DNA of 64,000 nt from Variovorax paradoxus. GTDB taxonomy: Bacteria > Pseudomonadota > Gammaproteobacteria > Burkholderiales > Burkholderiaceae_C. The translations under genes and the position numbers were made by a program. Below, in pieces: positions 53,832 to 63,124 of the stretch. Every line of letters starts with the position of its first letter. Position 1 is the first letter of the stretch. A model generated the notes under the pieces. It saw only the letters and a list, made by a program, of their open reading frames with translations, did not search any database and was not told the DNA's origin. The stretch spans positions 62,001 to 126,000 of the forward strand of contig NZ_JAUSRN010000011.1 in assembly GCF_030811855.1 (NCBI RefSeq), given 5' to 3'.

Positions 53832-55694
53832 CTAGGCGTTCTCGGTGCCGAGTGCCGCGAGTTCGAGCAAGCTCGGACTCACGCACATAGGCATCGCGAG
53901 CAGGATCTGCCCCATGCCCTTGCCGAGCGGATCGTTGCGCAGCGAGGCCATACCGCCACCGCCGAGCGCTTGCTCGCAGACGAAGTTGAAGGCGCCGATG
54001 CCGGGCACTTCGTAGCGCGTGACTTTGCCCTTCACGAGATGCGCCAGCCATTCGGCGACGCGAACTTCGGTGAGCCGTTCGCGCAGCAGCGGCAGCAAGG
54101 CCGGATGGCGCGCGATGACGCCGATGTTGGAGGTGTCGCCCTTGTCGCCGCTACGGGCCCACGCGAGGCGGATGAGCGGCACTTCGATGGCATCGGCAAA
54201 GGCGATGGCAATGGATTCGGAAGCGCTTGGCGTTGCTGCCACTTCACGCCCTGGTGAAAGAGGCCCATCGGCGGCAACGGACGATGCATCGCGCGGCCAC
54301 TCGATGGGCTGCCCGTCGACCTTCACGCGGGCTTCGACGTTGGATTTGTCCAGCAGGAACGCGTATTGCCGGATCGACGGCGCCACGGATGAGCGCCCGC
54401 CACCCGCGCCCGTGGTGCCGGGTGCCCACGAGGTGCCGGCCGGTGCCACCTCGCGCGCGAAGAGTTCGAGCGCTTCCTTGCTCGCATGCGTCACCGCGAG
54501 CCGGAGCACGGCTTCGCGCGTCTGCGTGGCCTGTGCGTGCGGGCCGTAGCAGGACTCGGCGCCGAGCACCTCGAGCTGCGTGTCGCTGTAGGGGCCGAAG
54601 CCATGCTGCGTGAACAGCGTGCTGGTGCGTGCAAGGATGGCTTCTCCGGTGCGGCGTGCCTTCGCGACCGCATCGAAGCCGACGATGGTGAGTTGCGCCG
54701 CGCACTTGAAGCCCTCCACGTAGGTGGCGCAGACCTTGTAGCTCTTGGTGGGTGCGCCGCCCTTAGCGCCGTGCACGCGCACGCGGTGCTCGCCGGCCTG
54801 TTCGATGCGCACCTGCGTGAAGTCGGCCACTACGTCCGGCAGCAGGTAGGCCGATGGGTCGCCGATCTCGTACAGCATCTGCTCGCCCACCACGGCGGGC
54901 GTGACCTTGCCGCCGGTGTCCGCGGGCTTGGTCACGACGAAGCTGCCGTCCGCATGGCATTCGACGATGGGGTAGCCGATGTTGGGCCAGTCGGGCACCG
55001 TGTCCCAGTCGGTGTGCAGCCCGCCGGTGGCCTGGCAGCCGCATTCGATGATGTGTCCCGCGAGGCTGCCGGCCGCCAGCAGGTCGTGGTCGCCAGGCTG
55101 CCACCCGAACGCATGCATCAGCACGCCGAGCGTCACGGCAGAGTCGACGCAGCGGCCGGTGATGACCACCTGCGCGCCCGCGTCGAGCGCGGCCTGGATG
55201 GGCCTTGCGCCCAGATAGGCATTGGCCGTGAGCACGCGATCGGGCAATGGCGCGCCGCTTTGCAGTTCGCGCACCGGGGGCTGCTGCTGCCTGAGCTGCG
55301 GCAGCAGGGGCGATACGTCGTCGCCGCTCACCACTGCGACCTTCAGCGCAATGCCTTGCTCGGCGGCCAGCGCCGCGAGTGCGTTGGCGCAGCCCTCGGG
55401 ATTGACGCCGCCCGCGTTGCTCACCACGCGGATGCCTTGGCGCACCACGTCCTTCAGCACAGCCTTCATCGCAACCGAGACGAAGTCGGTGGCGTAGCCG
55501 AGCTCGGGTTTCTTGAGCCGCGCGCCCGCGAGGATCGACATAGTGAGCTCGGCCAGATAGTCGAACACGAGATAGTCGATCTGTCCGCTGGCCACGAGCT
55601 GCGGCGCGCCCACGCTGCTGTCGCCCCAGAAGCCCGAGGCGCCGCCGATGCGCACGATGCGTTCGCGTGCTCGTTCGCTGCGACTGGCGCTCAT
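53832..55694 (-). CDS. AtuA-like acyclic terpene utilization protein (DUF1446)
   Basis: The protein has 620 residues. The N-terminal DUF1446 part has RIGGASGFWGDSS, GGVNPEGCANALAALA and TGRCVDSAVTLGVL; the C-terminal part (about 490-600) has a second conserved AtuA-type domain (ARSGDKGDTSNIGVIAR). Pseudomonas AtuA is needed for citronellol/geranyl-CoA breakdown, with an unknown reaction. The ATG at 55694 overlaps the enoyl-CoA hydratase stop by 4 bp. The geranyl-CoA carboxylase genes of a full atu cluster are absent here. Confidence 0.87.
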   Translation of the reverse strand: MSASRSERARERIVRIGGASGFWGDSSVGAPQLVASGQIDYLVFDYLAELTMSILAGARLKKPELGYATDFVSVAMKAVLKDVVRQGIRVVSNAGGVNPEGCANALAALAAEQGIALKVAVVSGDDVSPLLPQLRQQQPPVRELQSGAPLPDRVLTANAYLGARPIQAALDAGAQVVITGRCVDSAVTLGVLMHAFGWQPGDHDLLAAGSLAGHIIECGCQATGGLHTDWDTVPDWPNIGYPIVECHADGSFVVTKPADTGGKVTPAVVGEQMLYEIGDPSAYLLPDVVADFTQVRIEQAGEHRVRVHGAKGGAPTKSYKVCATYVEGFKCAAQLTIVGFDAVAKARRTGEAILARTSTLFTQHGFGPYSDTQLEVLGAESCYGPHAQATQTREAVLRLAVTHASKEALELFAREVAPAGTSWAPGTTGAGGGRSSVAPSIRQYAFLLDKSNVEARVKVDGQPIEWPRDASSVAADGPLSPGREVAATPSASESIAIAFADAIEVPLIRLAWARSGDKGDTSNIGVIARHPALLPLLRERLTEVRVAEWLAHLVKGKVTRYEVPGIGAFNFVCEQALGGGGMASLRNDPLGKGMGQILLAMPMCVSPSLLELAALGTENA

Positions 55695-56473
55695 CGGCCG
55701 CTCCACTGCGGCTTGCGCTTTTCGCGGAAGGCAAGCTGGCCTTCGGCCGCGTCCTCCGTGAGCGCGAAGAGCCCGATCTGACTTTCGGTGAAGGCCATCG
55801 ATTCTTCGAAGGCCATGGCCTCGATCTTCTTCATCGTGTACAGGCCGCGGCGTATGGCGGCAGGCGACTTGTCGAGCACGCGGCCAAGCAGCCAGTCGAC
55901 GCTCTCGTCGACATCGTCGCTCACGCGATTCACGAGCCCGTGTTCGAGCGCCTCTGCAGCGGTGATGGGTTCGCCGGTGATGCACATCTCGGCCAGCACG
56001 CGGCGCGGCAGCAGGTTGCCGAGCACGCTGAGCACCTGCGCGGGGAAAAGGCCGACCTTGACCTCGGGCAGGCCGAACACGGCCTGGCTGCTCGCCACCG
56101 CCATGTCGCACATGCCCATGATTCCCATGCCGCCTGCCACGCACGCGCCGTTGACGCGCGCGATCAGCGGGACGGTTGATTGCCGGGCTTGGCGGAACAG
56201 GTTGGCAAAGCCTTGGTAGGGCTCGGCGTAGTCGAATTTGAAGGCGCTGCCGGTTTGCAGGTCGGCACCGGCGCAGAAAGCGCGCGTGCCGGCGCCGGTG
56301 ATGACGACGGCACGCACGGCGCGGTCGGTTTCGGCACGGGCCAGCGCGCTGGACAACGCCGCAAGCACGCCGGCATTGATGGCGTTGCGGCGTTCTTGGC
56401 GGTCGATGGTGAGCCACATCACGGGCCCGCGCATCTCCTCGCGCAGTTCTTGGAGGGCAGGGGCTTCGGCCAT
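55691..56473 (-). CDS. Enoyl-CoA hydratase/isomerase-family protein
   Basis: The protein has 260 residues of the crotonase fold. GAGTRAFCAGADL gives the oxyanion-hole region, and GACVAGGMGIMGMCD the second. It hydrates or isomerises an enoyl-CoA in the cytoplasm. It is coupled to the AtuA-like gene, which suggests a role like AtuE or a methylglutaconyl-type hydratase, but the specificity is not readable from the sequence. Confidence 0.9.
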   Translation of the reverse strand: MAEAPALQELREEMRGPVMWLTIDRQERRNAINAGVLAALSSALARAETDRAVRAVVITGAGTRAFCAGADLQTGSAFKFDYAEPYQGFANLFRQARQSTVPLIARVNGACVAGGMGIMGMCDMAVASSQAVFGLPEVKVGLFPAQVLSVLGNLLPRRVLAEMCITGEPITAAEALEHGLVNRVSDDVDESVDWLLGRVLDKSPAAIRRGLYTMKKIEAMAFEESMAFTESQIGLFALTEDAAEGQLAFREKRKPQWSGR

Positions 56474-56525
56474 CGGCGGGTCCTTCGCTTTCCAGGGTCT
56501 GAAGTTCGACCCGTAGCGTGACCCG

Positions 56526-56550
56526 AAAAAAAAGCCGCGGCATGCGGCTT
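56526..56550 (-). terminator. Terminator of the glutathione S-transferase gene
   Basis: A 7-bp stem AAGCCGC/GCGGCTT (56532-56538 with 56544-56550) is followed on the minus strand by a run of eight Ts. It lies 80 nt beyond the stop of the GST gene. Confidence 0.85.
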
Positions 56551-56629
56551 GTAGCTGAAAGCGGCCCGGGTTTTCCCCATGAAGGGCCAGGCCGCCTCGC
56601 GGTCGTTGCGAGCTTGTTCGCGCTTCTTC

Positions 56630-57238
56630 TTACTTCAGCAGGCCTTCGGCCTTCATTGCGTTCTGAACCGCAGGACGGGCTCCGACGCGCGCATGCCAGG
56701 CCTGGAGATGGGGGAAGTCAGAAATGTCGACGCCCGTCGGCTTGGCCCAGTTGGTCACGGTAAACATGTAGCCGTCGGCCACGCTGAAATGCTCGCCCAT
56801 CAGGTACTGCTTGTCGGCCAGCTGGCCGTCGAGCCATTGGTAGCGCGACTTGAGCTTGTCCTTGAAGATGGTCTTGGCTTCTTCGGGCATGGCGGGGTTG
56901 AACAGCGGGCTGTAGCCCTTGTGCAACTCGGTGCCGATGAAGGTGAGCCACTCTTGCAGGCGATAGCGCTGCAGGGTGCCTGCCGCCGGGGCCAGGTTCT
57001 TGGTGGGTGCGAGATCGGCGATGTACTGGACGATGGCCGGGCCTTCGCGCAGGCGGGTGCCGTCGTCCAACTCGAGCATGGGCACATACCCGAGCGGGTT
57101 GATGCCGTAGTAGTCTGTGCCGTCCTGCAGCTTGTGGCTCTTGGTGCTGGCCATCACGGGTTCGAAGGCAATGCCTGCCTCATGCAGTGCGATGTGGGGC
57201 GACAGCGAGCAGGCACCGGGCGAGTAATACAGCTTCAT
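56630..57238 (-). CDS. gstA: Glutathione S-transferase
   Basis: The protein has 202 residues. The thioredoxin-like N-terminal domain starts MKLYYSPGACSLSPHIALHEAG with the beta-class Cys/Ser region, followed by GYVPMLELDDG (cis-Pro) and an all-helical C-terminal domain. It is most like bacterial beta-class GstA (E. coli Gst). The start at 57238 begins the conserved N-terminus. Substrates are unknown; it is likely detoxifying. It has its own terminator, so it is not part of the atuA-hydratase unit. Confidence 0.93.
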   Translation of the reverse strand: MKLYYSPGACSLSPHIALHEAGIAFEPVMASTKSHKLQDGTDYYGINPLGYVPMLELDDGTRLREGPAIVQYIADLAPTKNLAPAAGTLQRYRLQEWLTFIGTELHKGYSPLFNPAMPEEAKTIFKDKLKSRYQWLDGQLADKQYLMGEHFSVADGYMFTVTNWAKPTGVDISDFPHLQAWHARVGARPAVQNAMKAEGLLK

Positions 57239-57425
57239 GCGGGAAATCTCCAAGGTTGAATATGGATAGCGGAAATCGATCCATGGACCGAAGGGCATGC
57301 TAGCGGGTTTGCGCGCAGCGCGTTTTTGTCCTACGGCCGCTCGCGCGCACCGACTATCGGGGTCGCTTCGGCGCGTTTCTAAGCTGCGCGCACGGTGGGC
57401 GAGGCCCGCCGAAAGGAGTGTTCAG

Positions 57426-57611
57426 ATGTTGAAGTACGCCATTGTGTTTGCGGTGATTTCATTGATCGCCGGGCTGCTGGGCTTTGGCGGCATTGCCGCG
57501 GGTGCAGCGGGTATTGCCAAGCTGCTGTTCGGCCTGTTCCTGATTCTGGCCGTGGTGTTCGTGGTGTTGGCGGCGTTGGGTGTTGGCGCGGTGAAAAAGG
57601 CGATCGATTGA
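57426..57611 (+). CDS. DUF1328-family small membrane protein (YtjA-like)
   Basis: The protein has 61 residues with two hydrophobic helices ([20 protein letters not shown] and [20 protein letters not shown]), the DUF1328/YtjA pattern. GAAAGGAG sits just before the ATG. The function is not known; E. coli YtjA is a small stress-associated inner-membrane protein. Confidence 0.92.
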   Translation: MLKYAIVFAVISLIAGLLGFGGIAAGAAGIAKLLFGLFLILAVVFVVLAALGVGAVKKAID

Positions 57612-57757
57612 TGCAGCGCCTGCTACCGCAATGGCCGCGTGCGCGTCCGCTAGGGTTCTTGCTTCAGAGCCCGGCCCACCGCGTCGTGAGGGTGCTGCTG
57701 GTCACGCAATCGCACTGGCAGCTTCCCGAGCACCGCTCGCGGCGCCGGCGCGTCTGA
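57611..57757 (+). CDS. Possible small protein coupled to the DUF1328 gene
   Basis: A 48-residue frame begins in the TGATG overlap with the DUF1328 stop and ends 9 bp before the transglutaminase ATG. It is Arg-rich (PEHRSRRRRV at the end) and has no hydrophobic core or known motif. The overlap favours translation, but the composition is that of chance GC-rich sequence. Treat it as tentative. Confidence 0.25.
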   Translation: MQRLLPQWPRARPLGFLLQSPAHRVVRVLLVTQSHWQLPEHRSRRRRV

Positions 57758-57766
57758 GGCGCGCGC

Positions 57767-58654
57767 ATGCACATCTCCCACGTCGAGGCAGAGCTCCGCT
57801 ATGAGGTTCAGGCGCCCGCGCATCTGCTGCTGAACATCGAGGCTGCGCAGGCCGGCGCGCAAGCCGTCATCAGTGAAATGTTGACCATCGAACCGCCAGC
57901 CGAAGTGCGGTTCTACTGCGACGGATCGAGCGGTAACCGCTTCGCGCGTTTCGACGCGCAGCCGGGACCGCTGCAGATCAGTTACAGAGCGACCGTGCAG
58001 CGCAGGCATGTCGACGTGCCGCTCGACCTGCCCGAGGTGCCTGTCAACCAGGTACCCGATGAAATCCTCCACTACATGATGCCGTCGCGCTACTGCGAGT
58101 CGGACCTCATGTCGCGTTGCGCGCAGCAGCTTTTTGGGGGTCTGCCACCCGGCATTGGCCGGGTGCAGGCGATCATTGACTGGATCCACGAGAGCATTGC
58201 CTACGAACCTGGCAGCAGCAATTCGACGACCACCGCGCGAGAGGTGTTCGTGGAACGCGCGGGCGTGTGCCGCGACTTCGCGCACCTGGGCATCACCTTC
58301 TGCCGTGCGCTCAATATTCCGGCCCGGCTGGTGGTGGGCTACGTTTGGTTCGACGAGCCGCCGCAGGATTTTCATGCCGTGTTCGAAGCTTGGCTCGGCG
58401 GGCAATGGGTGCTGTTCGATCCGACGCGCATGGCGCCGGTCGATCGGTTGGTTCGCGTGGGAACCGGGCGCGACGCCAAGGACGTGGCCTTCTGCACCAT
58501 CTTTGGCGCGGTGACGATGACAGGCAAGGACATCAGGGTGCGCGAAGTGCAGGACGAAAGCGTGCCTCCCGCAGCGGCGCCGCAGCCGACCGGCGCGATC
58601 GTGGGTATCGAGAAGCCTGTGCCGGTCATAGAGTTGGCTAGCGCAGCCGACTGA
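57767..58654 (+). CDS. Transglutaminase-family protein
   Basis: The protein has 295 residues. An N-terminal bacterial transglutaminase-like beta domain (about 1-90) is followed by the papain-like core with catalytic Cys in AGVCRDFAHL, His in FHAVFEAWL and Asp in FDPTRM. The family includes proteases and cross-linking enzymes; no substrate is suggested. There is no signal peptide, so it acts in the cytoplasm. A hairpin with AT-rich arms follows and may end the transcript. Confidence 0.9.
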   Translation: MHISHVEAELRYEVQAPAHLLLNIEAAQAGAQAVISEMLTIEPPAEVRFYCDGSSGNRFARFDAQPGPLQISYRATVQRRHVDVPLDLPEVPVNQVPDEILHYMMPSRYCESDLMSRCAQQLFGGLPPGIGRVQAIIDWIHESIAYEPGSSNSTTTAREVFVERAGVCRDFAHLGITFCRALNIPARLVVGYVWFDEPPQDFHAVFEAWLGGQWVLFDPTRMAPVDRLVRVGTGRDAKDVAFCTIFGAVTMTGKDIRVREVQDESVPPAAAPQPTGAIVGIEKPVPVIELASAAD

Positions 58655-58675
58655 GAAGCCCATCTGCATTGAATA

Positions 58676-58700
58676 GTTTGCTATAAATAATGTAGCAAAC
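58676..58700 (+). repeat. GTTTGCTA...TAGCAAAC palindrome, possible terminator
   Basis: Perfect 8-bp arms with a 9-nt AT-rich loop lie 21 nt after the transglutaminase stop and are followed by TTTTG. It shares the GCTA core with the elements at 19184 and 20544. Confidence 0.55.
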
Positions 58701-58769
58701 TTTTGAGTTTGAATGGGGACGGCCAAGGGTTGGGAATGCCTCGGCACCGGTTGCCCTTATTCCCGCCGC

Positions 58770-58805
58770 AAAAGGGCACCCCCGATTAAAATTGGTGCCC
58801 CTTTG
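58770..58805 (+). promoter_or_regulatory. Hairpin and -10-like element upstream of mnmG
   Basis: AAAAGGGCACC pairs with GGTGCCCCTTT (one bulged C). The loop contains GATTAAAATT, a -10-like TAAAAT at 58786-58791. The ATG is 32 nt downstream. It may be the mnmG promoter embedded in a dyad, or a regulatory hairpin. Confidence 0.4.
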
Positions 58806-58836
58806 CGCAGCGCACGCGTCAGTGCGCCCCTCTCTC

Positions 58837-60795
58837 ATGCTGTATCCCGAAGAATTTGATGTCATCGTCGTTGGCGGTGGCCATGCCGGCACCGAGGCCG
58901 CGTTGGCGGCTGCCCGCATGGGCGCCAAGACGCTGCTGCTGTCCCACAACATCGAGACGCTGGGGCAGATGAGCTGCAACCCGTCGATCGGCGGCATCGG
59001 CAAGGGCCATCTCGTGAAGGAGGTCGATGCGCTGGGCGGTGCCATGGCCATTGCCACCGACGAGGCCGGCATCCAGTTTCGCATTCTCAATTCGAGCAAG
59101 GGCCCTGCCGTGCGCGCGACCCGTGCGCAGGCCGACCGGGTGCTGTACAAGGCGGCGATTCGCCGCCGGCTCGAAAACCAGCCGAACCTCAGCCTGTTCC
59201 AGCAAGCGGTCGACGACCTGATGGTGGAGGGCGACCGCGTGGTGGGCGCCATCACGCAAGTCGGCATCGCGTTCCGGGCACGTACCGTGGTGCTCACGGC
59301 GGGCACTTTTCTCGACGGCCGCATCCATGTGGGCCTCGACAACTACCAGGCCGGGCGCGCGGGCGATCCGCCGGCGATCAGCCTGTCGGCGCGGCTCAAG
59401 GAACTCAAACTGCCCCAAGGCCGCCTGAAGACCGGCACGCCGCCGCGCCTCGACGGCCGGACCATCGATTTCTCGAAGTGCACCGAGCAGCCGGGCGACG
59501 GCATGCCGGGCGGGGCAGGGCCGATGCCGGTATTCAGCTTCGTGGGCCGGGCCGACATGCATCCGCAGCAGATGGCCTGCTGGATCACCCACACCAATGC
59601 GCGTACCCACGACATCATCCGCTCCGGCTTCGACCGCAGCCCGATGTTCACCGGCAAGATCGACGGCGTCGGTCCGCGCTACTGCCCGAGCGTCGAGGAC
59701 AAGATCAACCGCTTTGCCGACAAGGAAAGCCATCAGATCTTTCTCGAACCCGAAGGTCTGACGACCAACGAGTACTACCCGAACGGGATTTCGACCAGCC
59801 TGCCATTCGACATCCAGTACCAACTGGTGCGGTCGATGCCGGGGCTGGAGAACGCCCACATCCTGCGGCCGGGCTATGCCATCGAGTACGACTATTTCGA
59901 TCCGCGCGAGCTCAAGAGCAGCTTCGAGACCCGTTCGGTCAAGGGGCTGTTCTTTGCCGGGCAGATCAACGGCACCACCGGATACGAAGAAGCCGCGGCC
60001 CAGGGCTTGTTTGCCGGTATCAATGCCGCGCTGCAATGCCGTGGCGAAGAGGCGTGGCTGCCGCGCCGCGACGAAGCGTACTTGGGCGTGCTCGTCGACG
60101 ACCTCATCACCAAGGGCGTGACCGAGCCCTACCGCATGTTCACCAGCCGCGCCGAGTTCCGGCTGCAACTGCGTGAAGACAATGCCGACATGCGCCTGAC
60201 CGAGGCAGGGCGCAAGCTCGGCTTGGTGGACGACGCCCGATGGGATGCTTTCAGCCGCAAGAGGGATGTTGTTTCACGTGAAACGGAACGACTCAAATCG
60301 ATCTGGGTGAACCCGCGCAATCTGCCGGCGGCTGAGTCTGAGCGGGTTCTCGGCAAGGCCATCGAGCACGAATACAACCTGGCCGACTTGTTGCGCAGGC
60401 CGGACGTCAACTATCAAACGCTAATGTCCCTCGACGGCGGAAAGTACAGCGCGTCCACTGCGCTGAACGAGACTGAGATTGAACAGATCGAGATCTCGGC
60501 CAAGTATTCAGGCTATATCGAGCGTCAGCACGACGAAGTCGAGCGTGCAGCGCACTTCGAAAACCTGCGCATGCCGCCCGACTTCGACTACAGCCAGGTC
60601 AAGGCACTGAGCTTTGAGGTTCGGCAGAAGCTAGCCAAGCACCGGCCTGAGACGCTGGGCCTTGCTTCACGTATCTCGGGCGTGACACCTGCTGCTATTT
60701 CCTTGCTGATGATTCATTTGCGAAAAGGCGGCCACAAAGCTTTCGACCGCGACGCTGCCGCCGAAGCCCCAGCCGAACCGCAGTCCGCCCAATGA
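58837..60795 (+). CDS. mnmG: tRNA uridine 5-carboxymethylaminomethyl modification enzyme MnmG
   Basis: The protein has 652 residues. The FAD-binding Rossmann start is [23 protein letters not shown]-like ([10 protein letters not shown] at about 10), then [20 protein letters not shown] and the GidA C-terminal helical domain. It works with MnmE on U34 of tRNA. The ATG at 58837 begins the conserved N-terminus ([15 protein letters not shown]). It overlaps rsmG by 4 bp. A parS-like 16-mer lies inside the coding sequence. Confidence 0.97.
   Translation: MLYPEEFDVIVVGGGHAGTEAALAAARMGAKTLLLSHNIETLGQMSCNPSIGGIGKGHLVKEVDALGGAMAIATDEAGIQFRILNSSKGPAVRATRAQADRVLYKAAIRRRLENQPNLSLFQQAVDDLMVEGDRVVGAITQVGIAFRARTVVLTAGTFLDGRIHVGLDNYQAGRAGDPPAISLSARLKELKLPQGRLKTGTPPRLDGRTIDFSKCTEQPGDGMPGGAGPMPVFSFVGRADMHPQQMACWITHTNARTHDIIRSGFDRSPMFTGKIDGVGPRYCPSVEDKINRFADKESHQIFLEPEGLTTNEYYPNGISTSLPFDIQYQLVRSMPGLENAHILRPGYAIEYDYFDPRELKSSFETRSVKGLFFAGQINGTTGYEEAAAQGLFAGINAALQCRGEEAWLPRRDEAYLGVLVDDLITKGVTEPYRMFTSRAEFRLQLREDNADMRLTEAGRKLGLVDDARWDAFSRKRDVVSRETERLKSIWVNPRNLPAAESERVLGKAIEHEYNLADLLRRPDVNYQTLMSLDGGKYSASTALNETEIEQIEISAKYSGYIERQHDEVERAAHFENLRMPPDFDYSQVKALSFEVRQKLAKHRPETLGLASRISGVTPAAISLLMIHLRKGGHKAFDRDAAAEAPAEPQSAQ
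60270..60285. promoter_or_regulatory. parS-like ParB-binding site inside mnmG
   Basis: TGTTTCACGTGAAACG matches the conserved chromosomal parS 16-mer TGTTTCACGTGAAACA at 15 of 16 positions. It lies 3.4 kb upstream of parB. Confidence 0.88.
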
Positions 60796-61433
60796 ACGCG
60801 CCCATCGATACGCTGCGCCAAGGCGCAGCAGCCCTGGGCCTCGCTTTGTCCGATATCCAAGCGGAGCAGTTGCTGTCTTACGGCACGTTGATGCTCAAGT
60901 GGAACAAGGTCTACAACCTCACGGCGCTGCGCGACGCGGCGAGCGTGCTCACGCACCATCTGCTCGACAGCCTGGCGGCCGTGCCGGCGTTGCAACGCGA
61001 GTGGGCAGGGGAGGGCAAGCTGCTTGACGTGGGCTCGGGTGGCGGCCTGCCGGGAGTGGTGATTGCCATCATGCGGCCGGATCTCCAGGTCAGCTGCCTC
61101 GATGCGGTCGCCAAGAAGGCAGCTTTCGTGCAGCAAGTGGCCGCTGAGCTCGAGTTGCCCAACTTGCGCGGATTGCACGCACGCGTCGAATCGCTTGCCG
61201 GCAGCTATGAAGTCATCAGCTCCCGCGCCTTTGCTTCCCTGCCAGATTTCTTCGATGGTTCGGCACATCTGCTGGCACCCGGTGGCGTCTGGCTGGCCAT
61301 GAAAGGCAAGCTGCCGGCCGACGAACTGGCCGTGTTACCTGCCGGTATCGCAGTGTTTCACGTGGAACAATTGACTGTTCCTGGCTTGGACGCAGAGCGT
61401 TGCATTGTCTGGGCACGCAGGGAAGCCGCCTGA
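60792..61433 (+). CDS. rsmG: 16S rRNA (guanine527-N7)-methyltransferase RsmG
   Basis: The protein has 213 residues. The SAM-binding motif is [17 protein letters not shown], preceded by the family segment [15 protein letters not shown]. It methylates G527 of 16S rRNA. It is coupled to mnmG by a 4-bp overlap. A second parS-like site lies near its end, so the reading frame has to accommodate the palindrome. Confidence 0.96.
   Translation: MNAPIDTLRQGAAALGLALSDIQAEQLLSYGTLMLKWNKVYNLTALRDAASVLTHHLLDSLAAVPALQREWAGEGKLLDVGSGGGLPGVVIAIMRPDLQVSCLDAVAKKAAFVQQVAAELELPNLRGLHARVESLAGSYEVISSRAFASLPDFFDGSAHLLAPGGVWLAMKGKLPADELAVLPAGIAVFHVEQLTVPGLDAERCIVWARREAA
61354..61369. promoter_or_regulatory. Second parS-like site inside rsmG
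   Basis: TGTTTCACGTGGAACA differs from the consensus 16-mer by one base (G for A at position 12). It is 1084 bp from the site in mnmG. Confidence 0.85.
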
Positions 61434-61547
61434 CCGGGCAAAAAAGAAGCTCCCGCGCAGGTGAAAGCCGCCGGCGGAGGGTGATCGCAGGGGCCGCCTC
61501 GCTTAGACTCGACGCCTCCCCCTGGCTCTCTTTCCCGAGGCAAATCC

Positions 61548-62162
61548 ATGTTCGGCATTGCTGATTACGGCGCATTCGTCGCCGCCATCGTCCTCTTTCT
61601 ACTGATCCCTGGTCCCGGCAACCTGGCGTTGATCACCTCGACCAGCAAAGGTGGGATTCGCGGTGGATTGGCGGCAACGCTGGGCGTGATCATTGGTGAC
61701 CAGTTCCTCATGTGGGCTGCGGTGGCCGGCGTGGCTGCCGTCCTGACTGGCTACCCGGCAGCGTTCAAGGCCGTGCAATGGCTGGGCGCGGCTTACCTTG
61801 CCTGGTTGGGCGCCAAGATGCTGCTGGCCAAGCCCGGCGCGGCCCCGATTCTCAACATTCGCCCCAGCCATTTCCTGCGCCAGGCGCTGGCAATCACCTT
61901 GCTGAATCCCAAGGCGATCGTGTTCTACATGGCTTTTTTCCCCCTGTTCGTCGACCCCGCGCGCCACCAAGGCATGGCCACCTTTGGCGCCATGGCGGTG
62001 ACGATTGCGGTACTGACCTTCCTGTATGGCCTGACCTCGACGCTGCTGACGCACTTTCTTGCGGAACGCATTCGCGCCAATCCACGAATTTCGGGTGCGC
62101 TCGAAAAGCTGGCGGGCGTTTTCCTGATCGCCTTCGGCGTCAAGCTCGCCATTTCCCGCTGA
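61548..62162 (+). CDS. LysE-family amino acid exporter
   Basis: The protein has 204 residues and about six helices. It has the RhtB/LysE start (AAIVLFLLIPGPGNLALITSTSKGG) and NPKAIVFYMAFFPLFVD. It exports amino acids or related metabolites; the substrate is unknown. It lies 7 bp before parA, inside the partition block. Confidence 0.92.
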   Translation: MFGIADYGAFVAAIVLFLLIPGPGNLALITSTSKGGIRGGLAATLGVIIGDQFLMWAAVAGVAAVLTGYPAAFKAVQWLGAAYLAWLGAKMLLAKPGAAPILNIRPSHFLRQALAITLLNPKAIVFYMAFFPLFVDPARHQGMATFGAMAVTIAVLTFLYGLTSTLLTHFLAERIRANPRISGALEKLAGVFLIAFGVKLAISR

Positions 62163-62169
62163 TTTCCCT

Positions 62170-63084
62170 ATGGCCAAGATTTTCTGTATTGCCAACCAAA
62201 AGGGCGGCGTCGGCAAGACCACCACCACCGTCAACCTGGCCGCCGGCTTGGCCAAGGTCGGCCAGCGGGTGCTGATGATCGACCTTGATCCCCAAGGCAA
62301 TGCGACCATGGGTTCGGGCATCGACAAGCGCCAGCTGGAGCTCACGGTGTACGACGTGCTGCTCGAGTCGGCTTCGGTGGCCGAGGCGCGCGTGAAGGCC
62401 GACAAGCTCGTGGAGGGCGGCTGCGGCTATGACGTGCTCGGCGCCAACCGGGAGCTGGCTGGTGCCGAGGTCGAAATGGTGGCGCTCGACCGCCGCGAAA
62501 AGCGCCTGCGCACCGCGCTGGCCGCGGTGGGCGCCGAGTACGACTTCGTGCTGATCGACTGCCCGCCGAGCCTGAGCCTGCTGACGCTCAACGGGCTGTG
62601 CGTCGCGCATGGCGTGATCGTGCCCATGCAATGCGAATACTTCGCGCTCGAGGGGCTGACGGACCTGGTCAACACCATCAAGCAGGTGCACGCCAACCTC
62701 AACAAGAATCTGCAGATCATCGGCCTGCTGCGCGTGATGTTCGATCCGCGCATCACGCTGCAGCAGCAGGTGAGCGAGCAGCTCAAGGCCCACTTCGGCG
62801 ACAAGGTGTTCGACACCGTCATTCCGCGCAACGTGCGGCTCGCCGAGGCGCCGAGCTACGGCCTGCCTGGCGTGGTGTTCGATCCGAACGCCCGCGGAAG
62901 CCAGGCTTTTGTCGCCTTTGCCAAGGAGCTGGTCGAGAAGCTGCCGCCCGCCAGCGCCTTTGCATCGAATGCGGTGGCGCCGCCGATTGCGCCGGTCGCA
63001 GCCGGCGCGCCCAACCTGGCCATTCCCGAAGACGTGCTGGCCCCGGCGGCCGCACCCGATTCCACCAGCGAAAAAAGCCTCTGA
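62170..63084 (+). CDS. parA: Chromosome-partitioning ATPase ParA
   Basis: The protein has 304 residues. It has the deviant Walker A motif NQKGGVGKTTTTVNLAAGL, LMIDLDPQGNATMG and VLIDCPPSLSLLTLNGL. It forms ATP-dependent patches on the nucleoid and moves ParB-parS complexes to segregate origins. The Ala/Pro tail after residue 260 is longer than in the usual 260-residue form. parB follows, with a hydrolase gene in between. Confidence 0.97.
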   Translation: MAKIFCIANQKGGVGKTTTTVNLAAGLAKVGQRVLMIDLDPQGNATMGSGIDKRQLELTVYDVLLESASVAEARVKADKLVEGGCGYDVLGANRELAGAEVEMVALDRREKRLRTALAAVGAEYDFVLIDCPPSLSLLTLNGLCVAHGVIVPMQCEYFALEGLTDLVNTIKQVHANLNKNLQIIGLLRVMFDPRITLQQQVSEQLKAHFGDKVFDTVIPRNVRLAEAPSYGLPGVVFDPNARGSQAFVAFAKELVEKLPPASAFASNAVAPPIAPVAAGAPNLAIPEDVLAPAAAPDSTSEKSL

Positions 63085-63124
63085 CGCGGTCCATCATGGA
63101 CCTGCGCCAACAAGTTTCCAGCAG

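Noticed and set aside
53832-56543. One 903-codon protein spanning the AtuA-like and hydratase genes
   Set aside because: The upstream part is an out-of-frame shadow of the hydratase; the real start is 55694, after the hydratase stop.
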